In this document: positions 35,101 through 49,979 of the stretch, in pieces
Layout of the letters: the number at the start of each line of letters is the position of its first letter
How positions within the stretch are numbered: the stretch's first letter is position 1
Made by a program: the position numbers and the translations under genes
The notes under the pieces: generated by a model
What the model was told of the DNA's origin: nothing
Database searches by the model: none
Seen by the model: the letters and a program-made list of their open reading frames with translations, nothing else
NCBI GenBank assembly: GCA_954871525.1
Contig: OX940860.1
Location: 52,688,724 to 52,752,723 of the forward strand
Length of the DNA stretch: 64,000 nt
Direction: 5' to 3'
Origin: Parietaria judaica
Taxonomy: Eukaryota; Streptophyta; Magnoliopsida; Rosales; Urticaceae

Positions 35101-38100
35101 GTTTTTTTTTTTTTTTTTTTTTTTCGGAGCACGCACTAATTGTGGAAAAGTGTGTTTTAAGAGAGCTCCAACAACTTTTAATGCCGAAACTAACCCAATT
35201 TATAATAATACCTCCCTAATGAAGGTCTAGCAACTCAAATTTCATCAAGAACGCATCGTATTTGCTCTCGTAAGAAAACCAATTTTAACACTTTTCGGTA
35301 ATGATTTTAACCCGTTAACAGCTTCGTAGAGAAACTACGACATAGTGCTTCGCTATTTAGGGATCAAAATAAGTAAATGTGATACAGTTACACATTATTA
35401 AGCATTTTAAAGTTCATTTTTTGCTTTAAATATCGTTTAATTAAGGTTCTTTCGCGTCAACTGGGAAAAAGACTCAGTTTTTTTTTCGGAAAACGCACTA
35501 ATTGTTGAAAAAAGGGTTTAAAGAGAGCTCCAACAACATTTAATGCCAAAACTAACCCACTTTATAATAATACCACCCTTATGAAGGTCTAGCAACTCAA
35601 ATTTAATCAAGAACGCATCGTATTTGCTCTCGTAAGAAAACCAATTTTAACACTTTTCGGTAATGATTTTAACCCGTTAACAGCTTGGTAGAGAAACTAC
35701 GACATAGTGCTTTGCTATTTAGGTATTAAAATAAGTAAATGTGATACAGTTACACATTATTAAGCATTTTAAAGTTCATTTTTTGCTTTAAATATCGTTT
35801 AATTAGGGTTCTTTCGCGTCAAATGGGAAAAAAACTCAGTTTTTTTTTTCGGAGCACGCACTAATTGTTGAAAAGTGGGTTTTAAGAGAGTTCCAACAAC
35901 TTTTAATGCCGAAACTAACCCAATTTATAATAATACCACCCTAATGAAGGTCTAGCAACTCAAATTTCATCAAGAACGCATCGTATTTGCTCTCGTAAGA
36001 AAACCAATTTTAACACTTTTCGGTAATGATTTTAACCCGTTAACAGCTTGGTAGAGAAACTACGACATAGTGCTTCGCTATTTAGGGATTAAAATAAGTA
36101 AATGTGATACAGTTACACATTATTAAGCATTTTAAAGTTCATTTTTTGCTTTAAATATCGTTTAATTAGGGTTCTTTCGCGTCAAATGGGAAAAAGACTC
36201 AGTTTTTTTTTTTTTTTTTTTTTTTTCGGAGCACGCACTAATTGTGGAAAAGTGTGTTTTAAGAGAGCTCCAACAACTTTTAATGCCGAAACTAACCCAA
36301 TTTATAATAATACCTCCCTAATGAAGGTCTAGCAACTCAAATTTCATCAAGAACGCATCGTATTTGCTCTCGTAAGAAAACCAATTTTAACACTTTTCGG
36401 TAATGATTTTAACCCGTTAACAGCTTGGTAGAGAAACTACGATATAGTGCTTCGCTATTTAGGGATTAAAATAAGTAAATGTGATACAGTTACACATTAT
36501 TAAGCATTTTAAAGTTCATTTTTTGCTTTAAATATCGTTTAATTAAGGTTCTTTCGCGTCAACTGGGAAAAAGACTCAGTTTTTTTTTCGGAAAACGCAC
36601 TAATTGTTGAAAAAAGGGTTTAAAGAGAGCTCCAACAACATTTAATGCCAAAACTAACCCACTTTATAATAATACCACCTTTATGAAGGTCTAGCAACTC
36701 AAATTTAATCAAGAACGCATCGTATTTGCTCTCGTAAGAAAACCAATTTTAACACTTTTCGGTAATGATTTTAACCCGTTAACAGCTTGGTAAAGAAACT
36801 ACGACATAGTGCTTCGCTATTTAGGGATTAAAATAAGTAAATGTGATACAGTTACACATTATTAAGCATTTTAAAGTTCATTTTTTGCTTTAAATATCGT
36901 TTAATTAAGGTTCTTTCGCGTCAACTGGGAAAAAGACTCAGTTTTTTTTTCGGAAAACGCACTAATTGTTGAAAAAAGGGTTTAAAGAGAGCTCCAACAA
37001 CATTTAATGCCAAAATTAACCCACTTTATAATAATACCACCCTTATGAAGGTCTAGCAACTCAAATTTAATCAAGAACGCATCGTATTTGCTCTCGTAAG
37101 AAAACCAATTTTAACACTTTTCGGTAATGATTTTAACCCGTTAACAGCTTGGTAGAGAAACTACGACATAGTGCTTTGCTATTTAGGGATTAAAATAAGT
37201 AAATGTGATACAGTTACACATTATTAAGCATTTTAAAGTTCATTTTTTGCTTTAAATATCGTTTAATTAGGGTTCTTTCGCGTCATATGGGAAAAAAACT
37301 CAGTTTTTTTTTTCGGAGCACGCACTAATTGTTGAAAAGTGGGTTTTAAGAGAGTTCCAACAACTTTTAATGCCGAAACTAACCCAATTTATAATAATAC
37401 CACCCTAATGAAGGTCTAGCAACTCAAATTTCATCAAGAACGCATCGTATTTGCTCTCGTAAGAAAACCAATTTTAACACTTTTCGGTAATGATTTTAAC
37501 CCGTTAACAGCTTGGTAGAGAAACTACGACATAGTGCTTCGCTATTTAGGGATTAAAATAAGTAAATGTGATACAGTTACACATTATTAAGCATTTTAAA
37601 GTTCATTTTTTACTTTAAATATCGTTTAATTAGGGTTCTTTCGCGTCAAATGGGAAAAAACTCAGTTTTTTTTTCCGGAGCACGCACTAATTGTTGAAAA
37701 GTGGGTTTTAAGAGAGTTCCAACAACTTTTAATGCCGAAACTAACCCAATTTATAATAATACCACCCTAATGAAGGTCTAGCAACTCAAATTTCATCAAG
37801 AACGCATCGTATTTGCTCTCGTAAGAAAACCAATTTTAACACTTTTCGGTAATGATTTTAACCCGTTAACAGCTTAGTAGAGAAACTACGACATAGTGCT
37901 TCGCTATTTAGGGATTAAAATAAGTAAATGTGATACAGTTACACATTATTAAGCATTTTAAAGTTCATTTTTTGCTTTAAATATCGTTTAATTAGGGTTC
38001 TTTCGCGTCAACTGGGAAAAAGACTCAGTTTTTTTTTCGGAGCACGCACTAATTGTTGAAAAAGGGTTTAAAGAGAGCTCCAACAACATTTAATGCCAAA

Positions 38101-41100
38101 ACTAACCCACTTTATAATAATACCACCCTTATGAAGGTCTAGCAACTCAAAATTAATCAAGAACGCATCGTATTTGCTCTCGTAAGAAAACCAATTTTAA
38201 CACTTTTCAGTAATGATTTTAACCCGTTAACAGCTTGGTAGAGAAACTACGACATAGTGCTTCGCTATTTAGGGATTAAAGTAAGTAAATGTGATACAGT
38301 TACATATTATTAAGCATTTTAAAGTTCATTTTTTGCTTTAAATATCGTTTAATTAGGGTTCTTTCGCGTCAAATGGGAAAAAGACTCAGTTTTTTTTTTT
38401 TTTTTTTTTTTTTCGGAGCACGCACTAATTGTGGAAAAGTGTGTTTTAAGAGAGCTCCAACAACTTTTAATGCCGAAACTAACCCAATTTATAATAATAC
38501 CTCCCTAATGAAGGTCTAGCAACTCAAATTTCATCAAGAACGCATCGTATTTGCTCTCGTAAGAAAACCAATTTTAACACTTTTCGGTAATGATTTTAAC
38601 CCGTTAACAGCTTGGTAGAGAAACTACGACATAGTGCTTCGCTATTTAGGGATTAAAATAAGTAAATGTGATACAGTTACACATTATTAAGCATTTTAAA
38701 GTTCATTTTTTGCTTTAAATATCGTTTAATTAAGGTTCTTTCGCGTCAACTGGGAAAAAGACTCAGTTTTTTTTTCGGAAAACGCACTAATTGTTGAAAA
38801 AAGGGTTTAAAGAGAGCTCCAACAACATTTAATGCCAAAACTAACCCACTTTATAATAATACCACCCTTATGAAGGTCTAGCAACTCAAATTTAATCAAG
38901 AACGCATCGTATTTGCTCTCGTAAGAAAACCAATTTTAACACTTTTCGGTAATGATTTTAACCCGTTAACAGCTTGGTAGAGAAACTACGACATAGTGCT
39001 TTGCTATTTAGGGATTAAAATAAGTAAATGTGATACAGTTACACATTATTAAGCATTTTAAAGTTCATTTTTTGCTTTAAATATCGTTTAATTAGGGTTC
39101 TTTCGCGTCAAATGGGAAAAAACTCAGTTTTTTTTTTCGGAGCACGCACTAATTGTTGAAAAGTGGGTTTTAAGAGAGTTCCAACAACTTTTAATGCCGA
39201 AACTAACACAATTTATAATAATACCACCCTAATGAAGGTCTAGCAACTCAAATTTCATCAAGAACGCATCGTATTTGCTCTCGTAAGAAAACCAGTTTTA
39301 ACACTTTTCGGTAATGATTTTAACCCGTTAACAGCTTGGTAGAGAAACTACGACATAGTGCTTCGCTATTTAGGGATTAAAATAAGTAAATGTGATACAG
39401 TTACACATTATTAAGCATTTTAAAGTTCATTTTTTGCTTTAAATATCGTTTAATTAGGGTTCTTTCGCGTCAAATGGGAAAAAGACTCAGTTTTTTTTTT
39501 TTTTTTTTTTTTGGAGCACGCACTAATTGTGGAAAAGTGTGTTTTAAGAGAGCTCCAACAACTTTTAATGCCGAAACTAACCCAATTTATAATAATACCT
39601 CCCTAATGAAGGTCTAGCAACTCAAATTTCATCAAGAACGCATCGTATTTGCTCTCGTAAGAAAACCAATTTTAACACTTTTCGGTAATGATTTTAACCC
39701 GTTAACAGCTTGGTAGAGAAACTACGACATAGTGCTTCGCTATTTAGGGATTAAAATAAGTAAATGTGATACAGTTACACATTATTAAGCATTTTAAAGT
39801 TCTTTTTTTGCTTTAAATATCGTTTAATTAAGGTTCTTTCGCGTCAACTGGGAAAAAGACTCAGTTTTTTTTTCGGAAAACGCACTAATTGTTGAAAAAA
39901 GGGTTTAAAGAGAGCTCCAACAACATTTAATGCCAAAACTAACCCACTTTATAATAATACCACCTTTATGAAGGTCTAGCAACTCAAATTTAATCAAGAA
40001 CGCATCGTATTTGCTCTCGTAAGAAAACCAATTTTAACACTTTTCGGTAATGATATTAACCCGTTAACAGCTTGGTAGAGAAACTACGACATAGTGCTTT
40101 GCTATTTAGGGATTAAAATAAGTAAATGTGATACAGTTACACATTATTAAGCATTTTAAAGTTCATTTTTTGCTTTAAATATCGTTTAATTAGGGTTCTT
40201 TCGCGTCAAATGGGAAAAAACTCAGTTTTTTTTTTTTCGGAGCACGCACTAATTGTTGAAAAGTGGGTTTTAAGAGAGTTCCAACAACTTTTAATGCCGA
40301 AACTAACCCAATTTATAATAATACCACCCTAATGAAGGTCTAGCAACTCAAATTTCATCAAGAACGCATCGTATTTGCTCTCGTAAGAAAACCAATTTTA
40401 ACACTTTTCGGTAATGATTTTAACCCGTTAACAGCTTGGTAGAGAAACTACGACATAGTGCTTCGCTATTTAGGGATTAAAATAAGTAAATGTGATACAG
40501 TTACACATTATTAAGCATTTTAAAGTTCATTTTTTGCTTTAAATATCGTTTAATTAGGGTTCTTTCGCGTCAACTGGGAAAAAGACTCAGTTTTTTTTTC
40601 TTCGGAAAACGCACTAATTGTTGAAAAAAGGGTTTAAAGAGAGCTCCAACAACATTTAATGCCAAAACTAACCCACTTTATAATAATACCACCCTTATGA
40701 AGGTCTAGCAACTCAAATTTAATCAAGAACGCATCGTATTTGCTCTCGTAAGAAAACCAATTTTAACACTTTTCGGTAATGATTTTAACCCGTTAACAGC
40801 TTGGTAGAGAAACTACGACATAGTGCTTTGCTATTTAGGGATTAAAATAAGTAAATGTGATACAGTTACACATTATTAAGCATTTTAAAGTTCATTTTTT
40901 GCTTTAAATATCGTTTAATTAGGGTTCTTTCGCGTCATATGGGAAAAAACTCAGTTTTTTTTTCGGAGCACGCACTAATTGTTGAAAAGTGGGTTTTAAG
41001 AGAGTTCCAACAACTTTTAATGCCGAAACTAACCCAATTTATAATAATACCACCCTAATGAAGGTCTAGCAACTCAAATTTCATCAAGAACGCATCGTAT

Positions 41101-44100
41101 TTGCTCTCGTAAGAAAACCAATTTTAACACTTTTCGGTAATGATTTTAACCCGTTAACAGCTTGGTAGAGAAACTACGACATAGTGCTTCGCTATTTAGG
41201 GATTAAAATAAGTAAATGTGATACGGTTACACATTATTAAGCATTTTAAAGTTCATTTTTTGCTTTAAATATCGTTTAATTAGGGTTCTTTCGCGTCAAC
41301 TGGGAAAAAGACTCAGTTTTTTTTTTTCTTCGGAAAACGCACTAATTGTTGAAAAAAGGGTTTAAAGAGAGCTCCAACAACATTTAATGCCAAAACTAAC
41401 CCACTTTATAATAATACCACCCTTATGAAGGTCTAGCAACTCAAATTTAATCAAGAACGCATCGTATTTGCTCTCGTAAGAAAACCAATTTTAACACTTT
41501 TCGGTAATGATTTTAACCCGTTAACAGCTTGGTAGAGAAACTACGACATAGTGCTTTGCTATTTAGGGATTAAAATAAGTAAATGTGATACAGTTATACA
41601 TTATTAAGCATTTTAAAGTTCATTTTTTGCTTTAAATATCGTTTAATTAGGGTTCTTTCGCGTCAAATGGGAAAAAACTCAGTTTTTTTTTTCCGGAGCA
41701 CGCACTAATTGTTGAAAAGTGGGTTTTAAGAGAGTTCCAACAACTTTTAATGCCAAAACTAACCCAATTTATAATAATACCACCCTAATGAAGGTCTAGC
41801 AACTCAAATTTCATCAAGAACGCATCGTATTTGCTCTCGTAAGAAAACCAATTTTAACACTTTTCGGTAATGATTTTAACCCGTTAACAGCTTAGTAGAG
41901 AAACTACGACATAGTGCTTCGCTATTTAGGGATTAAAATAAGTAAATGTGATACAGTTACACATTATTAAGCATTTTAAAGTTCATTTTTTGCTTTAAAT
42001 ATCGTTTAATTAGGGTTCTTTCGCGTCAACTGGGAAAAAGACTAAGTTTTTTTTTTCGGAGCACGCACTAATTGTTGAAAAAGGGTTTAAAGAGAGCTCC
42101 AACAACATTTAATGCCAAAACTAACCCACTTTATAATAATACCACCCTTATGAAGGTCTAGCAAACTCAAATTTAATCAAGAACGCATCGTATTTGCTCT
42201 CGTAAGAAAACCAATTTTAACACTTTTCGGTAATGATTTTAACCCGTTAACAGTTTGGTAGAGAAACTACGACATAGTGCTTCGCTATTTAGGGATTAAA
42301 ATAAGTAAATGTGATACAGTTACACATTATTAAGCATTTTAAAGTTCATTTTTTGCTTTAAATATCGTTTAATTAGGGTTCTTTCGCGTCAACTGGGAAA
42401 AAGACTCAGTTTTTTTTTTCGGAAAACGCACTAATTGTTGAAAAAAGGGTTTAAAGAGAGCTCCAACAACATTTAATGCCAAAACTAACCCACTTTATAA
42501 TAATACCACCCTTATGAAGGTCTAGCAACTCAAATTTAATCAAGAACGCATCGTATTTGCTCTCGTAAGAAAACCAATTTTAACACTTTTCGGTAATGAT
42601 TTTAACCCGTTAACAGCTTGGTAGAGAAACTACGACATAGTGCTTTGCTATTTAGGGATTAAAATAAGTAAATGTGATACAGTTACACATTATTAAGCAT
42701 TTTAAAGTTCATTTTTTGCTTTAAATATCGTTTAATTAGGGTTCTTTCGCGTCAAATGGGAAAAAGACTAATTTTTTTTTTCGGAGCACGCACTAATTGT
42801 TGAAAAGTGGGTTTTAAGAGAGCTCCAACAAATTTTAATGCCAAAACTAACCCAATTTATAATAATACCACCCTAATGAAGGTCTAGCAACTCAAATTTC
42901 ATCAAGAACGCATCGTATTTGATCTCGTAAGAAAACCAATTTTAACACTTTTCGGTAATGATTTTAACCCGTTAAGAGCTTGGTAGAGAAACTACGACAT
43001 AGTGCTTCGCTATTTAGGGATTAAAATAAGTAAATGTGATACAGTTACACATTATTAAGCATTTTAAAGTTCATTTTTTACTTTAAATATCGTTTAATTA
43101 GGGTTCTTTCGCGTCAAATGGGAAAAAACTCAGTTTTTTTTCCGGAGCACGCACTAATTGTTGAAAAGTGGGTTTTAAGAGAGTTCCAACAACTTTTAAT
43201 GCCAAAACTAACCCAATTTATAATAATACCACCCTAATGAAGGTCTAGCAACTCAAATTTCATCAAGAACGCATCTTATTTGCTCTCGTAAGAAAACCAA
43301 TTTTAACACTTTTCGGTAATGATTTTAACCCGTTAACAGCTTAGTAGAGAAACTACGACATAGTGCTTCGCTATTTAGGGATTAAAATAAGTAAATGTGA
43401 TACAGTTACACATTATTAAGCATTTTAAAGTTCATTTTTTGCTTTAAATATCGTTTAATTAGGGTTCTTTCGCGTCAACTGGGAAAAAGACTAAGTTTTT
43501 TTTTTTCGGAGCACGCACTTATTGTTGAAAAAGGGTTTAAAGAGAGCTCCAACAACATTTAATGCCAAAACTAACCCACTTTATAATAATACCACCCTTA
43601 TGAAGGTCTAGCAAACTCAAATTTAATCAAGAACGCATCGTATTTGCTCTCGTAAGAAAACCAATTTTAACACTTTTCGGTAATGATTTTAACCCGTTAA
43701 CAGCTTGGTAGAGAAACTACGACATAGTGCTTCGCTATTTAGGGATTAAAATAAGTAAATGTAATACAGTTACACATTATTAAGCATTTTAAAGTTCATT
43801 TTTTGCTTTAAATATCGTTTAATTAGGGTTCTTTCGCGTCAAATGGGAAAAAGACTCAGTTTTTTTTTTTTTTTTTTTTTTCGGAGCACGCACTAATTGT
43901 GGAAAAGTGTGTTTTAAGAGAGCTCCAACAACTTTTAATGCCGAAACTAACCCAATTTATAATAATACCTCCCTAATGAAGGTCTAGCAACTCAAATTTC
44001 ATCAAGAACGCATCGTATTTGCTCTCGTAAGAAAACCAATTTTAACACTTTTCGGTAATGATTTTAACCCGTTAACAGCTTGGTAGAGAAACTACGACAT

Positions 44101-45593
44101 AGTGCTTCGCTATTTAGGGATTAAAATAAGTAAATGTGATACAGTTACACATTATTAAGCATTTTAAAGTTCATTTTTTGCTTTAAATATCGTTTAATTA
44201 GGGTTCTTTCGCGTCAAATGGGAAAAAGACTCAGTTTTTTTTTTTTTTTTTTTTTTCGGAGCACGCACTAATTGTGGAAAAGTGTGTTTTAAAAGAGCTC
44301 CAACAACTTTTAATGCCGAAACTAACCCAATTTATAATAATACCTCCCTAATGAAGGTCTAGCAACTCAAATTTCATCAAGAACGCATCGTATTTGCTCT
44401 CGTAAGAAAACCAATTTTAACACTTTTCGGTAATGATTTTAACCCGTTAACAGCTTAGTAGAGAAACTACGACATAGTGCTTCGCTATTTAGGGATTAAA
44501 ATAAGTAAATGTGATACAGTTACACATTATTAAGCATTTTAAAGTTCATTTTTTGCTTTAAATATCGTTTAATTAGGGTTCTTTCGCGTCAACTGGGAAA
44601 AAGACTAAGTTTTTTTTTTCGGAGCACGCACTTATTGTTGAAAAAGGGTTTAAAGAGAGCTCCAACAACATTTAATGCCAAAACTAACCCACTTTATAAT
44701 AATACCACCCTTATGAAGGTCTAGCAAACTCAAATTTAATCAAGAACGCATCGTATTTGCTCTCGTAAGAAAACCAATTTTAACACTTTTCGGTAATGAT
44801 TTTAACCCGTTAACAGCTTGGTAGAGAAACTACGACATAGTGCTTCGCTATTTAGGGATTAAAATAAGTAAATGTAATACAGTTACACATTATTAAGCAT
44901 TTTAAAGTTCATTTTTTGCTTTAAATATCGTTTAATTATGGTTCTTTCGCGTCAAATGGGAAAAAGACTCAGTTTTTTTTTTTTTTTTTTTTTTCGGAGC
45001 ACGCACTAATTGTGGAAAAGTGTGTTTTAAGAGAGCTCCAACAACTTTTAATGCCGAAACTAACCCAATTTATAATAATACCTCCCTAATGAAGGTCTAG
45101 CAACTCAAATTTCATCAAGAACGCATCGTATTTGCTCTCGTAAGAAAACCAATTTTAACACTTTTCGGTAATGATTTTAACCCGTTAACAGCTTGGTAGA
45201 GAAACTACGACATAGTGCTTTGCTATTTAGGGATTAAAATAAGTAAATGTGATACAGTTACACATTATTAAGCATTTTAAAGTTCATTTTTTGCATTAAA
45301 TATCGTTTAATTAGGGTTCTTTCGCGTCAAATGGGAAAAAACTCAGTTTTTTTTTTTCGGAGCACGCACTAATTGTTGAAAAGTGGGTTTTAAGAGAGTT
45401 CCAACAACTTTTAATGCCGAAACTAACCCAATTTATAATAATACCACCCTAATGAAGGTCTAGCAACTCAAATTTCATCAAGAACGCATCGTATTTGCTC
45501 TCGTAAGAAAACCAATTTTAACACTTTTCGGTAATGATTTTAACCCGTTAACAGCTTGGTAGAGAAACTACGACATAGTGCTTCGCTATTTAG

Positions 45594-48531
45594 GGATTAA
45601 ATAAAGTAAATGTGATACAGTTACACATTATTAAGCATTTTAAAGTTCATTTTTTGCTTTAAATATCGTTTAATTAGGGTTCTTTCGCGTCAACTGGGAA
45701 AAAGACTCAGTTTTTTTTTTTTCGGAGCACGCACTAATTGTTGAAAAAAGGGTTTAAAGAAAGCTCCAACAACATTTAATGCCAAAACTAACCCACTTTA
45801 TAATAATACCACCCTTATGAAGGTCTAGCAACTCAAATTTAATCAAGAACGCATCGTATTTGCTCTCGTAAGAAAACCAATTTTAACACTTTTCGGTAAT
45901 GATTTTAACCCGTTAACAGCTTGGTAGAGAAACTACGACATAGTGCTTCGCTATTTAGGGATTAAAATAAGTAAATGTGATACAGTTACACATTATTAAG
46001 CATTTTAAAGTTCATTTTTTACTTTAAATATCGTTTAATTAGGGTTCTTTCGCGTCAAATGGGAAAAAACTCAGTTTTTTTTTCCGGAGCACGCACTAAT
46101 TGTTGAAAAGTGGGTTTTAAGAGAGTTCCAACAACTTTTAATGCCGAAACTAACCCAATTTATAATAATACCACCCTTATGAAGGTCTAGCAACTCAAAT
46201 TTAATCAAGAACGCATCGTATTTGCTCTCGTAAGAAAACCAATTTTAACACTTTTCGGTAATGATTTTAACCCGTTAACAGCTTGGTAGAGAAACTACGA
46301 CATAGTGCTTCGCTATTTAGGGATTAAAATAAGTAAATATGATACAGTTACACATTATTAAGCATTTTAAAGTTCATTTTTTGCTTCAAATATCGTTTAA
46401 TTAGGGTTCTTTCGCGTCAAATGGGAAAAAGACTCAGTTTTTTTTTTTTTTTTTTTTTTTTCTTCGGAGCACGCACAAATTGTGGAAAAGTGTGTTTTAA
46501 GAGAGCTCCAACAACTTTTAATGCGGAAACTAACCCAATTTATAATAATACCTCCCTAATGAAGGTCTAGCAACTCAAATTTCATCAAGAACGCATCGTA
46601 TTTGCTCTCGTAAGAAAACCAATTTTAACACTTTTCGGTAATGATTTTAACCCGTTAACAGCTTAGTAGAGAAACTACGACATAGTGCTTCGCTATTTAG
46701 GGATTAAAATAAGTAAATGTGATACAGTTACACATTATTAAGCATTTTAAAGTTCATTTTTTGCTTTAAATATCGTTTAATTAGGGTTCTTTCGCGTCAA
46801 CTGGGAAAAAGACTAAGTTTTTTTTTTCGGAGCACGCACTAATTGTTGAAAAAGGGTTTAAAGAGAGCTCCAACAACATTTAATGCCAAAACTAACCCAC
46901 TTTATAATAATACCACCCTTATGAAGGTCTAGCAACTCAAATTTAATCAAGAAAGCATCGTATTTGCTCTCGTAAGAAAACCAATTTTAACACTTTTCGG
47001 TAATGATTTTAACCCGTTAACAGATTGGTAGAGACACTACGACATAGTGCTTCGCTATTTAGGGATTAAATAAAGTAAATGTGATACAGTTACACATTAT
47101 TAAGCATTTTAAAGTTCATTTTTTGCTTTAAATATCGTTTAATTAGGGTTCTTTCGCGTCAACTGGGAAAAAGACTCAGTTTTTTTTTTTTCGGAGCACG
47201 CACTAATTGTTGAAAAAAGGGTTTAAAGAAAGCTCCAACAACATTTAATGCCAAAACTAACCCACTTTATAATAATACCACCCTTATGAAGGTCTAGCAA
47301 CTCAAATTTAATCAAGAACGCATCGTATTTGCTCTCGTAAGAAAACCAATTTTAACACTTTTCGGTAATGATTTTAACCCGTTAACAGCTTGGTAGAGAA
47401 ACTACGACATAGTGCTTCGCTATTTAGGGATTAAAATAAGTAAATGTGATACAGTTACACATTATTAAGCATTTTAAAGTTCATTTTTTACTTTAAATAT
47501 CGTTTAATTAGGGTTCTTTCGCGTCAAATGGGAAAAAACTCAGTTTTTTTTTCCGGAGCACGCACTAATTGTTGAAAAGTGGGTTTTAAGAGAGTTCCAA
47601 CAACTTTTAATGCCGAAACTAACCCAATTTATAATAATACCACCCTTATGAAGGTCTAGCAACTCAAATTTAATCAAGAACGCATCGTATTTGCTCTCGT
47701 AAGAAAACCAATTTTAACACTTTTCGGTAATGATTTTAACCCGTTAACAGCTTGGTAGAGAAACTACGACATAGTGCTTCGCTATTTAGGGATTAAAATA
47801 AGTAAATATGATACAGTTACACATTATTAAGCATTTTAAAGTTCATTTTTTGCTTCAAATATCGTTTAATTAGGGTTCTTTCGCGTCAAATGGGAAAAAG
47901 ACTCAGTTTTTTTTTTTTTTTTTTTTTTTTCTTCGGAGCACGCACAAATTGTGGAAAAGTGTGTTTTAAGAGAGCTCCAACAACTTTTAATGCGGAAACT
48001 AACCCAATTTATAATAATACCTCCCTAATGAAGGTCTAGCAACTCAAATTTCATCAAGAACGCATCGTATTTGCTCTCGTAAGAAAACCAATTTTAACAC
48101 TTTTCGGTAATGATTTTAACCCGTTAACAGCTTAGTAGAGAAACTACGACATAGTGCTTCGCTATTTAGGGATTAAAATAAGTAAATGTGATACAGTTAC
48201 ACATTATTAAGCATTTTAAAGTTCATTTTTTGCTTTAAATATCGTTTAATTAGGGTTCTTTCGCGTCAACTGGGAAAAAGACTAAGTTTTTTTTTTCGGA
48301 GCACGCACTAATTGTTGAAAAAGGGTTTAAAGAGAGCTCCAACAACATTTAATGCCAAAACTAACCCACTTTATAATAATACCACCCTTATGAAGGTCTA
48401 GCAACTCAAATTTAATCAAGAAAGCATCGTATTTGCTCTCGTAAGAAAACCAATTTTAACACTTTTCGGTAATGATTTTAACCCGTTAACAGATTGGTAG
48501 AGACACTACGACATAGTGCTTCGCTATTTAG
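45594..48531 (-). repeat. Tandem duplication of a 1,469-bp four-monomer block in satellite B
   Basis: Copy 1 is about 45594-47062 and copy 2 about 47063-48531. Diagnostic private variants recur at an offset of exactly 1,469 bp: GGATTAAATAAAG (45594, 47063), AAAGAAAGCTCC (45756, 47225), AATGCGGAAAC (about 46520, 47989) and CAGATTGGTAGAGACAC (about 47021, 48490). These variants are not seen in flanking monomers. This implies one recent unequal exchange. Confidence 0.88.
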
Positions 48532-49979
48532 GGATTAAAATAAGTAAATGTGATACAGTTACACATTATTAAGCATTTTAAAGTTCATTTTTTGCTTTAA
48601 ATATCGTTTAATTAGGGTTCTTTCGCGTCAAATGGGAAAAAGACTCAGTTTTTTTTTTTTTTTTTTTTTTTTTCGGAGCACGCACTAATTGTGGAAAAGT
48701 GTGTTTTAAAAGAGCTCCAACAACTTTTAATGCCGAAACTAACCCAATTTATAATAATACCTCCCTAATGAAGGTCTAGCAACTCAAATTTCATCAAGAA
48801 CGCATCGTATTTGCTCTCGTAAGAAAACCAATTTTAACACTTTTCGGTAATGATTTTAACCCGTTAACAGCTTGGTAGAGAAACTACGACATAGTGCTTC
48901 GCTATTTAGGGATTAAAATAAGTAAATGTGATACAGTTACACATTATTAAGCATTTTAAAGTTCATTTTTTGCTTTAAATATCGTTTAATTAGGGTTCTT
49001 TCGCGTCAACTGGGAAAAAGACTCAGTTTTTTTTTTTCCGGAAAACGCACTAATTGTTGAAAAAAGGGTTTAAAGAGAGCTCCAACAACATTTAATGCCA
49101 AAACTAACCCACTTTATAATAATACCACCCTTATGAAGGTCTAGCAACTCAAATTTAATCAAGAACGCATCGTATTTGCTCTCGTAAGAAAACCAATTTT
49201 AACACTTTTCGGTAATGATTTTAACCCGTTAACAGCTTGGTAGAGAAACTACGACATAGTGCTTTGCTATTTAGGGATTAAAATAAGTAAATGTGATACA
49301 GTTACACATTATTAAGCATTTTAAAGTTCATTTTTTGCTTTAAATATCGTTTAATTAGGGTTCTTTCGCGTCAAATGGGAAAAAACTCAGTTTTTTTTTT
49401 CGGAGCACGCACTAATTGTTGAAAAGTGGGTTTTAAGAGAGTTCCAACAACTTTTAATGCCGAAACTAACCCAATTTATAATAATACCACCCTAATGAAG
49501 GTCTAGCAACTCAAATTTCATCAAGAACGCATCGTATTTGCTCTCGTAAGAAAACCAATTTTAACACTTTTCGGTAATGATTTTAACCCGTTAACAGCTT
49601 GGTAGAGAAACTACGACATAGTGCTTCGCTATTTAGGGATTAAAATAAGTAAATGTGATACAGTTACACATTATTAAGCATTTTAAAGTTCATTTTTTGC
49701 TTTAAATATCGTTTAATTAGGGTTCTTTCGCGTCAACTGGGAAAAAGACTCAGTTTTTTTTTTCGGAGCACGCACTAATTGTTGAAAAAAGGGTTTAAAG
49801 AGAGCTCCAACAACATTTAATGCCAAAACTAACCCACTTTATAATAATACCACCCTTATGAAGGTCTAGCAACTCAAATTTAATCAAGAACGCATCGTAT
49901 TTGCTCTCGTAAGAAAACCAATTTTAACACTTTTCGGTAATGATTTTAACCCGTTAACAGCTTGGTAGAGAAACTACGA

